Shown piece by piece: positions 8,801 to 18,812 of a stretch of DNA of 22,246 nucleotides; position 1 is the stretch's first letter; each line of letters opens with the position of its first letter. Position numbers and translations under genes: made by a program. The notes below the pieces were generated by a model, which saw nothing but the letters and a program-made list of their open reading frames with translations, did not search any database and had not been told where the DNA came from. The stretch is from Candolleomyces eurysporus (taxonomy: Eukaryota; Basidiomycota; Agaricomycetes; Agaricales; Psathyrellaceae), in NCBI GenBank assembly GCA_027579435.1, contig JANBPK010001312.1, forward strand, positions 1-22,246, given 5' to 3'.

Positions 8801-10455
8801 GATTTCTGTAAGCCTCTCAATGCTTAAGCTTTTTTTCAGAGAAGGCACCTACATCCTCAGGGTCCTTGCCTCCGAAAAACTTATCAAACATATCTGTGGT
8901 AAACTGTGTATCTTTCTCGGAGAGCGCGGAGTGCCACCGGTAAAGGAGGCTGAACTCAACGGATACAACGTTGCCTTCACCCATGGGTTCTAGCTCATGG
9001 TCCTTGTTTCGTATTTGCTAGGTGGCGATGCGACGATGAAAATAGGTCATCCAGGCACAGAGCTGAGCACCTACTGAGAAAGGGTCCAACCGCCAATCGC
9101 TGCCTTCTTGAACGAATCCAAGGATAGCGCCGACATAGTCTAGTTCGAATGATTAAAGAGACGCTTGAAAAGGGGTTGTGAAGCGCATACCTTTCAAAAT
9201 GATGTTCATAAAGTATCCACAATTAACGAGTCGAGCCCGATGGAAGATTTCATCATCTTGAGCCATATATTCTTCCACCGTCGCAAAACTCTTCTTAAAC
9301 TTGCCGTTTTCGTTAATCTCCAAAATTCTCTGAGCAATGTACTGTCAGAAAAAAGTAAGGACGGTCAGTGCCATTTCTTTCGAGATGAACAGGAGGAATG
9401 TACGAACATTATGATTCCTGTTCAACAAAACCAAAAGTGCACAACACGCCGGAGGCATGTGCACCAACCTAAAATCCGCGAACACATCATTCCAAAGCCT
9501 ACCCGTCCCATCCTTCCGCCTTACACTATCAACCTGCTCCTCTGAGCTTCCATAAAGCACGCTCAAATCGAGATAACTGCTGGCATTGTTGATACGCCCG
9601 TCGAAATGGTCTGTATCAAAAATGCTGTGGGTGATCAAGTTTGCGAAAGCGAAGAACAAAGATGAGATGCCGCCAGGATGATCTCGGTACTGATCGCGTT
9701 TGAGGAGAAGGTCGAAGACTAGTCCGGGTTCTGGGAGAGATCGCGGGGATAGGTGCTTGGATGGGACGGTACGAGCGTAAGGCGATTTCGCCTTTCCCAG
9801 TGACGGGAATAAGGGGTTGTAGTTAGACCCGTCCGCAGAGCGGTATACATACTTGGCCGGAGGGTGTGAACGCTCCGACGCCTTATTAGATTCAGTCGCG
9901 GTCGGTGGGGGAAGGCACAGATAGGTGTTAGGCGGGTGTGGCAGGGCTTTATAGACTACAAATGAGAGTTAACGTGGGTTTCAAGTCAATCGAATGAGCA
10001 AGAAAACTCACATAGCATAATCGCGGCATCTTGCATCTTTTTCGAGATGGGGTATCCACGCAGTCTGGACATAGCAACGAGGCCTGTTTCAAGCTATCCA
10101 GTGCAAAATAAGCACTGGCTATTCGATCATACTATACCGTTTTGCTAACTCACCAGCCCAAGGCGATCGTCGATACCGTCGCCATCCTTGTTTTGGAGAG
10201 CATCGAGAATTGCAGGCTACAAGTCGACACGGCAACAGTCAGTATGAAATTTAGACCGATCAATCAACTACCAACCAGATCTTTGACAGTAAATGCAGGC
10301 TTGCGAACCAGATGTTGCAAATGCTCCAATTTGCTTTCGAGACTGGGGGCAACCTTCTTGCCAGGGGACGCTCCACAGGTATCTACCGGGGCTTGGCTCT
10401 GGTTGAAATAATCAAGCTTCTGGGCAAAATTGTGGAAGATGTGAATGTAGCTCAT
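5864..10455 (-). CDS. ppo: Ppo-type fatty-acid dioxygenase (linoleate diol synthase family) with degenerate P450 domain
   Basis: Oxylipin (psi factor)-producing oxygenase. The family's N-terminal heme-peroxidase domain turns linoleate into 8- or 10-hydroperoxide; a C-terminal P450-like domain usually isomerises it. My model has 21 exons (10276-10455, 10154-10216, 10012-10093, 9408-9955, 9191-9341, 9075-9139, 8853-9002, 8717-8805, 8493-8655, 8399-8432, 8300-8343, 8201-8248, 7647-8135, 7346-7591, 7197-7282, 7023-7140, 6598-6969, 6432-6536, 6298-6359, 5980-6241, 5864-5923), about 1,138 residues, as usual for the family. Distal His 218 (LITHSIFDTD), catalytic Tyr 384 and proximal His 387 (LLYRWH) are present, as are the family signatures LNEFRKFFGLK and TPANLTSWGFQDC. 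The P450 half lacks NQxQ, ExxR and the heme Cys. Exons after 6970 are less certain: 6598-6969 may hide a 72-base intron, and 5980-6241 a short one. Confidence 0.92.
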
Positions 10456-10559
10456 GATTGTGGATGGGAAGGCGAGATCTGAAGGCGGGGGAAAGTTTCC
10501 GAGAATGAGTATGCAAACAGGGCAAATGTTTAGAAGAATAGAGGGGCTTTCGACCTCGA

Positions 10560-10567
10560 ATATATAT
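10560..10567 (-). promoter_or_regulatory. Probable TATA box of the Ppo gene
   Basis: The minus strand reads GATATATATT about 105 bases upstream of the ATG. A pyrimidine-rich leader follows, which is typical of fungal 5' UTRs. Confidence 0.45.
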
Positions 10568-11331
10568 CAAAGTAGACGGGAAAAAAACGGATTTGAAAGG
10601 CCTTGGCCTCGTAATCGTGAGTTGAGGACTTACCAAGGAAAAACACGAGGGAGGGCTCAAACCTCGAGCTCCTTGATCCAACTCCGATAGGACGTAACAC
10701 ATGTAACGCGTCCAAGCCACACAAATAGTGGTATGGTTCTCCCTGGAGTTGGACGAACTGCATTGAAAAAGGATAGTTGACTTTTCCAAGGGGCTGGCTT
10801 TTTCGGTCATGAGTTTGCTCTATTCGGCGCAATCCGACTGATACGGCTCCTTCGGATCATTGGAATCGCCCTCACCGGTGTTGTCTCATGCAGTGGACTG
10901 AGCCGAGTGGTGGGTTGTAATTCTACTCTGTAGGCGATGCTGGGCACAGATGAGGGGAAGTATGCAAAGGCATTTGTTCCAAGACACATACCAACAAATG
11001 CTACAAGTCCTTCCATCTTGTCCTTTCATTCTTCTTTCCTGAAATTCGTGTTGAGTGGTCAAGCCGTTCGGGCTGTTGATGCCGCTACCTTGGATCGACC
11101 ATCGACTTGAAATTCTGTGTGTAGAGCTCAATTTCGTATCTTCAATATTTAGCTTGGGCGGCTAGCTGTCGGCATGCACTTTTTCCTGCGATGTTTCAGG
11201 GTTCTTCACTCGCAACAACATCCTTATTTTTTAGAGATGCCATATCACATCAATTGACCGGCGTCAGAAGTCGTCCGACTGGCGAGGAGGCTCGATTGAG
11301 GTCGAAACTTAATTAGTCCAAACGGTCCATT
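10568..11331. other. Intergenic region, no supported gene
   Basis: Several frames of 60-130 codons overlap here on both strands. None has a recognisable domain, a good start context and splice continuity together. The region separates the Ppo promoter from the duplicated block. Confidence 0.5.
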
Positions 11332-11442
11332 TTCTAAATTAAAGTCAACAACAGATCATCGAAATGTTTAAGATGGCCAAATACAAAAATTGTAGCGGAA
11401 AACCGGTCTTCAATATTCAATCTCATCCGTGCAACACCACAA

Positions 11443-12788
11443 CGAGTTCGCCGCCGCCTCCGGTCCACCATCATTACCGGTTTCTGCTCAATCCCAACTT
11501 TCACATGCTATGCATAGTCCACTCCAAACGCCTCGCTCGACCCAATCCCCTACGCTTACTTGTCACTACGCGCCCCGCGTCGGGTGAAAGTAACCCGACG
11601 TGGTCACCCGCCCAATTGCTCTGGCTGCTTCAACTTCCAGATTCCAATTAGAGCATTCATTGCCCTCTGCTTCTCTTCCGCCGCTGATCAGCCACTAACG
11701 ACTGCGCGACTTCGTCGGCTAGTTTCGCAAGGGCAGTCGCTTCCATGAGGGCCTACTGTCGACGCGCTTCAGCTTCCCTGAAGACGGTCTTGTACGAAGC
11801 GTCTGCTTCGTTGGACTTTACCTGCAGCAGATCTTCGGATTCGAGAATGACACCCTGTTTCTGGCCCTCGGCGACGTTGATATGGGCTTGGGTGTCTAGA
11901 GTTCGTTTGCAGCGGTTTTGCCGCTTCCATCTGGAGTTCCAGTTGGCGCTACAAGCCAGGGACAAAGATTAGTTTATGTAATGAGATGACAGTTTCATTG
12001 AGGGCAAGGCTCGCCTCGACTACGCGGTCCGCAGAGTGGAAGTTTTGTTATTCGAATCTTCCACATTCGACACCCCCGCTCATGATCGACTTTCCGATGA
12101 CTTCGTTCAGGCGTTTCTCTAGATCATTACGGCCGCCAATACTCTATTTCGAACAACGCACATAAGCGCACACACGTGAATCAGACCACCCCACAAAGAG
12201 ATGAGATAGGAACGCACCTGGTTATATGTAAAGTGGCCAATAATCGACCCAACCGCCCAAGTGCCCGTATTCTTGACACTGTCATGGACGTTGTTCACTC
12301 CAAAGCAAACCTTATAACTATCCAAAAACTTGTAGAAAAGCGACCCAGACTGAACAACGGGCACACTATCCGAGGTATAAGCTGGAAAGTCGGGCGCAGA
12401 TATTGAGGGCTCACGCATATACAATTCGAGTACGCGGTTTACCAGTGTGTACCACAGGTACAGCAATGCGGAATCCTGGGGAGAGTTTCACGGGGTTTTT
12501 GCCTAATCTAAAAAATTCGTTGGATGATCGTGAATTTGGGTTGTGTAGATTGGAAGGATAATAGGACTTACGTAGTTACGTGAGCCTCTACACCTCGTAT
12601 CCGTGAGACTGTTCCGTTGTCTAGCAGGGATCTCCCTCTTCTGCCTCGTTATCTGAGCATTAATTCTCCTGCTAGGAACGATATGAAGTCCTCTCGCAAA
12701 CAAGATGCAGGATGCTCGCGGAACACTTATACCAAGGGTTCTGCGCAAGGCTAGAGAGAAACCTTCGGGCTGTCGCAGTAAGGCTCAT
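11443..12788 (-). pseudogene. Pseudogene of the mitochondrial stomatin-like (SLP-2) gene
   Basis: This is the collinear counterpart of the intact gene at 14124-15484. The start (MSLTATARRFLSSLAQNP) and later blocks (PAYTSDSVPVVQSGSLFY, HINVAEGQKQGVILESE) are recognisable, but in different frames. A frameshift follows about 19 codons in, with an early stop at about 12672. Another occurs after RIAVPVVH near 12450. The stop codon position is altered, and part of the C-terminal coil is replaced by a hairpin insert near 11565-11613. Intron positions are retained, so it arose by DNA duplication and not retrotransposition. The TATA box of the intact copy is destroyed here. Confidence 0.85.
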
Positions 12789-13729
12789 GTTGTCCTTGTA
12801 GTCATCGATGCTGGTGTTATTGAAGATGGCGGTAGATGACGATAGTGCTAGTGATTTATGATGAACGTCTACCACGAACGAGCGGCACCTTTAATGACAC
12901 CCACGACTGCGATAGCGTGCTATCGAGGCTTCGGGAACGAAGTCAAGCTGCAAACTTTGTGTGGGTCTGCCAAAATGCAAGCCAGGACAGCGCGCTGCCA
13001 ATAGTACCTGAGTCATACGGTTTTGATCCCGGATGGATCATCCCTACGTCAAAGTTCGTCCTGTTTCTCTAGGTCCAAATCTTTGAAAAAGTCATTCAAC
13101 TTAAATGTCCGAATCTCTTCGGGCGCCGTATTTTACTCGAAGCATTGCTCTAGATCTGAATAGCTTTCGCGTGACATTGCCAAATCTTACCACTGTGTTT
13201 TGGCCAGTCCCAGGCGCCGGAGATGGGCTTGACGGTTGTAATGACACTCACATTCCTCGGAGCATTCACCTTCTTCGTAGATATTTCCGTCCCGTTGAGC
13301 AAGGAAGAGTGGCAATAACGGATAACCATGACTCCTAGCGAAGGGGTGATGAGGTGACGTGAATGACAGACAATTCGGATGTGGGTTGAGTGCGCATAGT
13401 ATGCTCATCAGAGTGTGTCAACCACGCTACAATCTCGCCTTGGCATCACCACTGGGTGACGGAGCAGGATACGAAATCACTCTGCAGAGCCTCTAGGATT
13501 CAAGTAATTCATCGAATGATCGTACAGCATATCGATACAATTCTCCAGCTTAACAGTGCCTCGGGGGCTCTGAGTCCTCTACATTTCAACGTCCACCAAA
13601 TGCAACTTGCTAAACCCGAGCTAAGCATATTAGCATGACGAAATTTCAAAGGACGACGTAACTTTTATCTCGTACCACTTACCAGCATCATTACTACACG
13701 CTACACTTGAAACACTCAAACAGAGCGCC
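12789..13729. other. Duplicated intergenic DNA, no supported gene
   Basis: This corresponds to 15485-16567 in the intact copy (SLP-2 upstream region and ULA1 3' flank). Blocks such as GTAATGACACTCACATTCCT and GCAAGGAAGAGTGGCAATA are shared with the other copy. Open frames are short and not conserved between copies. Confidence 0.6.
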
Positions 13730-13825
13730 AGTCCAAGTTTCCGCCAAGTCTATGGTACAATACCCATCGATAGGGACACACCGCTTCATAACCATCTTGA
13801 TAACTTCTCGGGGTCACCAAGTACT
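13730..13825 (-). pseudogene. Fragment of the last ULA1 exon
   Basis: The minus strand encodes EVIKMVMKRCVPIDGYCTID followed by LAETWTGAL. This closely matches EVIKMITKQYVPVDGYCTID and LVETWTGVL at the end of the intact ULA1 gene. The stop codon is lost and homology ends near 13825, so only the 3' tip was copied. Confidence 0.85.
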
Positions 13826-14123
13826 TTAATTTAGAATAGTTCGCAGCATTACGATGACGACCTTGAGTGTGGAATGATGGGGCAAGGACTCCTAGCACCT
13901 CCTCGTTGGGACAGCCAGCGTAACATGTTTATTTGGGTTGCTCCAAGACTACATAAATATTAAAAGCCTTGCACGGAGCAATCTCGTCGATCAACACTGA
14001 GTGGTAACAGAGTTCTCTAAAATAAGAATCAACAACAGATATATCAAACACGAGTGAAAAATAATCAAGTACCAAAATTATCAACGGAAAACCGGTCGTC
14101 AACCTCATTCCATCCATGTTACA
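13826..14123. other. Spacer between the two duplicate copies
   Basis: About 190 bases (13826-14013) have no partner in the other copy and separate the blocks. From 14014 the second copy begins with the 3' flank of the intact SLP-2 gene. No gene is seen. Confidence 0.6.
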
Positions 14124-15484
14124 CTACAACGAATTCGCCGCTGCCTCCGGCCCCCCACTTGTTGGCCTCTTCTTCTCGATCCCAGCTTTCACGTGCTGGG
14201 CGTAATCCACCCCGAATGCCTCGCTCGACCCAATCCCCAACGCCGACTTGTCTCCAAAGAAATACGTGCTATTGCTCTGGCTCTTCGCGATCGCCTTGAG
14301 CTGCTCCAACCTCCTGATCTCAATTAGAGCATTCATCGCCCTCTGCTTCTCCTCCGCCGTAACATTGTTCTTATCGGCCGCCAACGATTGCGCGACCTCG
14401 TCGACCTGTTTCGCGAGCGCGGTGGCTTCCATGAGGGTTTGTTGTTGGCGGGCTTCGGCCTCCCTGACGACGGTCTTGTACGAAGCGTCTGCTTCGTTAG
14501 ATTTGGCTTGCAGGAGACCTTCGGACTCGAGGATGACCCGCTGTTTCTGGCCCTCGGCGACGTTGATGTGGGCTTGGGTGTCCAGAATTTGTTTACGGCG
14601 GTTTCGCTCTGCCTCCATTTGGAGTTCCAATTGGCGCTATAAGCCGGGCGAGGGACAGAGGTTATTTTAGACAATGAGAGATAAGGGTTATTGAGAACGA
14701 GCCTCACCTCGACTTCACGATTCGCAGGGTGGAAGTTTTGTATTTCGAATCTTGTGCACTCAACACCCCAGTTCATAATCGACTTTCCGATGACTTCGTT
14801 CAGGCGTTTGTTCAACTCGTTACGGTCGCCAATAACCTAAGTTGCACAGCGCGCATCAGCACACATTCGCAAGTCAGATCATCCCCACAGAGAGATGAGA
14901 TAAGAACGCACCTGATCATAGGTAAAGTGGCCTATAACGGACCTGACCGCCGAAGTGCCCGTATTCTTGACGTTGTCATGGACATTGCTCACACCAAAGC
15001 AAGCCTTATAGCTGTCCACAACCTTGTAGAAAAGCGACCCCGAACAAACAACGGGGACGTTATCCGAGGTATAAGCCGGAAGATTCGGAATAGATATCGA
15101 AGATTCACGCATATCCAGCTTGAGTACGCTGTGTACCACAGGCACCGCAATGCGCAGACCTGGGGAGAGTTTCACGGGGTTCTTGCCCAATCTAAAGAGA
15201 TATCATAGATAACTGTGAGTTTACGGGGATGTGAATGAGAGGGGTTTTGGTACGTACGTGAGCCTCCAAGCCTCGTATCCCTGGTCAATAACCGTGACAA
15301 AATTCCTCGTCCCAGCAGGAATCTCCCTCCTCGGCCTGGCCACCAGGGCATTACTTCTCCTGTCAGGAACGATATGAAGACCTCTGGTTAGCAAGACATA
15401 GGATGCCCGTGTAGCATTTATCGCAACACTAGGGTTCCGTGCAAGGACGGATAGAGATCGCTGAGCTGTGGTAGTAAGGCTCAT
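14124..15484 (-). CDS. Mitochondrial stomatin-like protein 2 (SPFH/prohibitin family)
   Basis: The family forms ring-like scaffolds in the inner mitochondrial membrane, binding cardiolipin, prohibitins and proteases. Four exons (15258-15484, 14912-15191, 14708-14836, 14124-14636) splice cleanly with GT-AG introns to 382 residues. Residues 1-40 form a basic presequence without acidic residues (MSLTTTAQRSLSVLARNP), pointing to mitochondrial import. The SPFH core follows, about 65-230: NFVTVIDQGYEAWRLTLGKN, LSPGLRIAVPVV, PAYTSDNVPVVCSGSLFY, WGVECTRFEIQNFHPANREV. After it, about 213-310, comes a long Glu/Ala/Arg-rich coiled coil (INVAEGQKQRVILESEG), as in SLP-2. No obvious transmembrane helix precedes the SPFH domain, matching SLP-2 more than stomatin. 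A decayed paralogue lies directly downstream. It has its own TATA box at 15610-15617. Confidence 0.92.
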
Positions 15485-15502
15485 GTTGTCGTCGTCGGTG
15501 TT

Positions 15503-15564
15503 GGTGTTGTTGAAAGTTGCAGTAGACGATGATGGTGTTGTTGAAGGTTGCAGTAGACGATGAT
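15503..15564 (+). repeat. Tandem duplication of a 31-base unit in the SLP-2 leader region
   Basis: Two adjacent 31-base units (15503-15533 and 15534-15564, each starting GGTGTTGTTGAA) differ by one base. The decayed copy has only one diverged unit. The repeat lies between the TATA box and the ATG, so it probably lengthens the 5' UTR. Confidence 0.85.
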
Positions 15565-15609
15565 GGTAATAGTAGTTTATGATGAACGTCTCCCAGAAAC
15601 GAGCGGCGC

Positions 15610-15617
15610 CTTTTATA
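15610..15617 (-). promoter_or_regulatory. TATA box of the SLP-2 gene
   Basis: The minus strand reads TATAAAAG, a consensus TATA box about 125 bases upstream of the ATG. The equivalent site in the decayed copy (about 12884-12895) reads CTTTAATGAC on the plus strand, so the box is lost there. Confidence 0.65.
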
Positions 15618-16567
15618 CACCCATGACTTCAACGAGGTTCTATTGAAGCTTCGGCAATGGAGTCAACGGCTGTGGACCTTGTGGGTGTCAAGAGGCAAGC
15701 CGAGACGACGCGCTGCTGCCTACGTGCCCTTGAGTCACACGGTTTTGATCCGGCCCGCACATGCCCCCGCCGCCTTTCAAGCTGCCTCCGATTCCCTCCC
15801 CTTCAATCTAATAGTTTTCAGGCCGAGACTCTCCAAATAAGATTTTCCAAAAGTCAGATTATCTCGTATTTCTAAATGTCTCTGCGCTCTGTGCTCCATT
15901 CGAAGGATTGCCGTCGACCGAATAACCGTACTAGTTGCGCAATGCATCGGCACTGACATTCGCCATAGATTGGCCATCTCCTAGGCGCCCGAAATGGGCG
16001 CGCCGTTCTAGGGTATAATGACACTCATGTCTCTCGGAACATCGAGCTTCTTCATAGATCTTTCCGTTAAGCAAGGAAGAGTGGCAATAGCGGATAGCCA
16101 TTAAGCCTGCCGAAGGGTTGCCGCGGTGACGTGAAAGCACGGCTTCGAGATGACAGACGATTTGGTTGCGAGTTTGGTTATGGCGCACAGCGCACACTAC
16201 GAGCATCGTCATAGTGTGTCTATCCACGCGTAAACCTCGCTTTGGCCTCACTGCTAGGTGACGGACCTTAGAAATGACGAACGGAGCAGAGCACGGAAAT
16301 CACTGTGCGGAGCCGTCTCCAACTTCCAAGTAATTAATGCGATAACCGGACAGCAAGGATAATGGACACAATTCTGCGACTCGACGAGTTCCTTGTACTC
16401 AATGCATCTACACTTCATTCACTTCCTTGTACTACTAACCTGCTAAATCCGAGAAAAAAAAATATCAGCATGGCGAAATCACAACGAACGAGACATGTAG
16501 CAGATTCGTGGCTGCTATCTCCTACCACTTACCAACATTACACAGAACGCACCCTGGGCCCAAACAC
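15618..16567. other. Intergenic region between SLP-2 and ULA1, no supported gene
   Basis: This region holds the SLP-2 upstream sequence and the ULA1 3' flank. It is shared in part with 12895-13729. Open frames are short and are not preserved in the other copy. I see no RNA gene. Confidence 0.6.
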
Positions 16568-18614
16568 TCAGAGAACCCCAGTCCAAGTCTCCACCAAATC
16601 TATGGTACAATACCCATCGACAGGAACATACTGCTTCGTAATCATCTTGATAACCTCTTGTGCGACAACACCTCCGAGAAGCGCCGCCGTATTCGGCAGG
16701 TCGGCCGTAGGAGATCGAGCACTGCAAAATGGAAGAGTGGGCACAGTCAGCCGTCAGTTTACCAAGGGAGATATGACAAAGACGAAACAGCCATCGAGAA
16801 GAACAACGAGCGAGGATTGACGTTAGAAGGGGAGGGGGGAGGCAGGACAAAAAAAAAAAANAACGAAACTTACGCTTCGCCAATCGCATTATCAAAGTCC
16901 TCTTCTGGCAACTCGACGCCATCAGGAAGGATCGCCTTAGCCTCTGCAGTCAACTCCTCCAAGGACGGCGTAAAATCCGCCTTCTGACCCTCTTGTGACT
17001 GATTCGTCGCTTGCGCCTGTGCGTGTTTCGCGTGTAAGGATGATAGTGCCGACAAGGCGAGGTGGATACCGAGTTGCTTCGAGGATGTCTGTGCTCGCTC
17101 AGCTGTAGCACAGCACGAAAAGAAAGGAACGTCGATCAGTGAGTGTACCTTATCCCGGTCTGAACAAGAACCAACTTACCGAGCGCAGCTTTATCGGAGT
17201 CAAGCCAACCCCACTTTCTTCCATTAAGCAACCTCAGGATATGGGAGTTTTTGACGAAGCTATCGATCGTCTCGTCATCGATGAGGTTTGGATCTTCGCC
17301 CTGCTCCTTGATGACATTGGCTAAAATCCCCTTGAACGCATTCTTCTCCTCGACCGAGCGGTCTTTATACAGCCGCTGAATTTCCACATACTCCTTCGTA
17401 CTAGCCTTCATATCAGGCAGCGTGGAGCTCAATGGAAGAGTATTAGGAGGGACAGTCGACGTATAGACTTCTAGGGCCTTGACAAGGATGTGGAATGGTT
17501 TGGTGTGAGGTGGGGTATTGGACGACGAGCCAGAGGAGGTGAAGAGAGATTTAATGTCGGAGGGAACGACCGTTGAGGTCCAGCATTTGTATGCTTGCGA
17601 CTCGGCCTCTTCAAAGTTCTCTTCGTCGGACTTTTTGCGCATGTTGAGGATGAGGGATTTGAATTCTTTTTTCTCGGCTGCTGTACGAGGAGGGTTTCCA
17701 TCGTGCTGGCGAATGGGAGTTAAGACTTATTGAAAGGTAATGGGTTAATCGACTCACGGCCTTCTTCCATTCCTCTAGAACACGAACAAGGATGAACACG
17801 TACGGAACGTGGCCGTGGTCGGTGACGTCCAGGTTTTCAAAATCAATTGCCAAAGAACGTTCAAGTAAAGCGGGGAACGGCTTGTCGATCCTCAAAGAAG
17901 GAGTGGAATCAATGTGAGAGTCGATGACTGACAACATCGTCAGTACAATGCACAAAATGGGATCATATTCAAACGGCGCTTACTAGCATGTTCATGGAAC
18001 TGGATGAAGACCTCTGCCAAAAAGCCAGCCGATCGGATAATAACGAGCGGTGGGCTCTTGACATCGGCCCACAACAGATCCGAGAGCTGATCCAGAGCGT
18101 CCTTCTCCAAATTATGAGCAATGATCAAGCTGAATCCCTTCACCCACTCTGCGCCGCTCTCCCCTTCATTGCTCAGGACTTGTTGGATGTCCTTCTCGAC
18201 TATCGGGTGGCCCTTCACTCCCTCGTTCAGTTCCAAAAGCAGCCTCACAGCCTCTTCCGCCCGTGGCTTGCCTACACTATCGAGGCCCTCCAAGAAGAAG
18301 TTGTTCCCCGCATCGCTGGGTGATGTGATCGTACGATCAAGGAGGGTGAATTGGCCAATTCCTGGCAGGACCAGGTTTTTCAGGATAGATGTGGATGTTG
18401 AGGAAGAGCTCAATACGAGCAGATGAGCTGATTCAAGTGCAGCCTGACCAGACTTTGCCCAGAGACGAAGCTGTCGGTCGTATCGACGCGTTTTCTGATC
18501 TGGTTGGGATCTAGACCCTGTAAATTCTGCCCGTTGGCTGATATACTCTGGGATAACTCACTCTATGCTTGTGGTCGCTGATTCCAACGACTGGGACTCA
18601 GTTCCAGCTGACAT
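16568..18614 (-). CDS. ULA1: NEDD8-activating enzyme E1 regulatory subunit (APP-BP1/NAE1 homologue)
   Basis: This subunit forms the NEDD8 E1 with UBA3, which adenylates NEDD8 for transfer to cullins through UBC12. Six exons (18562-18614, 17984-18510, 17758-17927, 17180-17705, 16874-17102, 16568-16721) join in frame to 552 residues; the human protein has 534. N-terminal RRYDRQLRLW, then ILKNLVLPGIGQFTLLD and DAGNNFFLE are hallmarks of the inactive adenylation half. The glycine-rich ATP loop of active E1s is replaced by a Ser/Thr run, as expected. IDKPFPAL, DEENFEEAE, STLPDMKAST and the C-terminal PNTAALLGGVVAQEVIKMIT also match. No catalytic cysteine domain is expected. The start ATG at 18614 and the 51-base first intron were chosen because they bring RRYDRQLRLW into frame. 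The last intron is long (152 bases) and holds a T-run with an N. It is divergent from PSF1. Confidence 0.95.
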
Positions 18615-18812
18615 GGCTGCGACGGTTCAGGCTGTGGATGATACGGGATGGTTAATGAGCTCTGTGTCAGCGATGAGCATGCTGTTCAAGCCGAGGGTGC
18701 CGCCATCAATCTCGCACGGAGATCACGGGACTCATGGCCTGTCACCTGCACGTGTCTCCCGTCACGTCGCGTCGTCACACCCTCGAGCTGCGCTTTCGCT
18801 CACCCTTTCATC
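18615..18812. promoter_or_regulatory. Probable bidirectional promoter between ULA1 and PSF1
   Basis: Only 198 bases separate the two divergent start codons, so they must share control sequences. CACGTG, a perfect E-box, lies at 18749-18754. A CpG-rich block, GTCACGTCGCGTCGTCAC (18761-18778), holds a CGCG core resembling an MCB-type cell-cycle element. I see no clear TATA box. Confidence 0.6.

Larger units (their letters stand above)
11332..13825. repeat. Segmental duplication, decayed left copy
   Basis: The block aligns collinearly and in the same orientation with about 14014-16690. It covers the SLP-2 gene, its upstream region and the last exon of ULA1. Shared landmarks include TCAACAACAGAT at the left edge, GCATTCATTGCCCTCTGC in the gene and GGTACAATACCCATCGA near the right edge. 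Both genes in this copy are broken, while both in the right copy are intact. Confidence 0.88.
14014..16690. repeat. Segmental duplication, intact right copy
   Basis: This is the direct partner of 11332-13825. It carries the intact SLP-2 gene and joins the functional ULA1 gene, which is only partly included in the duplicated unit. Hence this copy is probably the parental locus. Confidence 0.85.

Noticed and set aside
10412..10832. Minus-strand frames of 132 and 100 codons upstream of Ppo
   Set aside because: They overlap each other and the Ppo leader and TATA region, lack a recognisable domain, and one runs antisense-like through promoter sequence.
10807..11131. Minus-strand frame starting MEGLVAFVGMCLGTNAFAYF, faintly like the N-terminus of a ZIP metal transporter
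   Set aside because: The likeness covers only about 20 residues, no downstream exons continue it, and I could not support even a pseudogene call.
11332..13825. Repeat-induced point mutation as the cause of pseudogene decay
   Set aside because: Differences from the intact copy include transversions, indels and an insert, not a clear C-to-T bias by eye. A counted substitution table would be needed to revisit this.
14248..14670. Plus-strand frame of 140 codons
   Set aside because: It is the antisense of the last SLP-2 exon, whose minus-strand reading is clearly the real one.
18648..18812. Upstream in-frame extension of PSF1 by 55 residues
   Set aside because: The extra residues are unlike any Psf1 N-terminus and cover the ULA1/PSF1 promoter. 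The ATG at 18813 gives the family's usual length.
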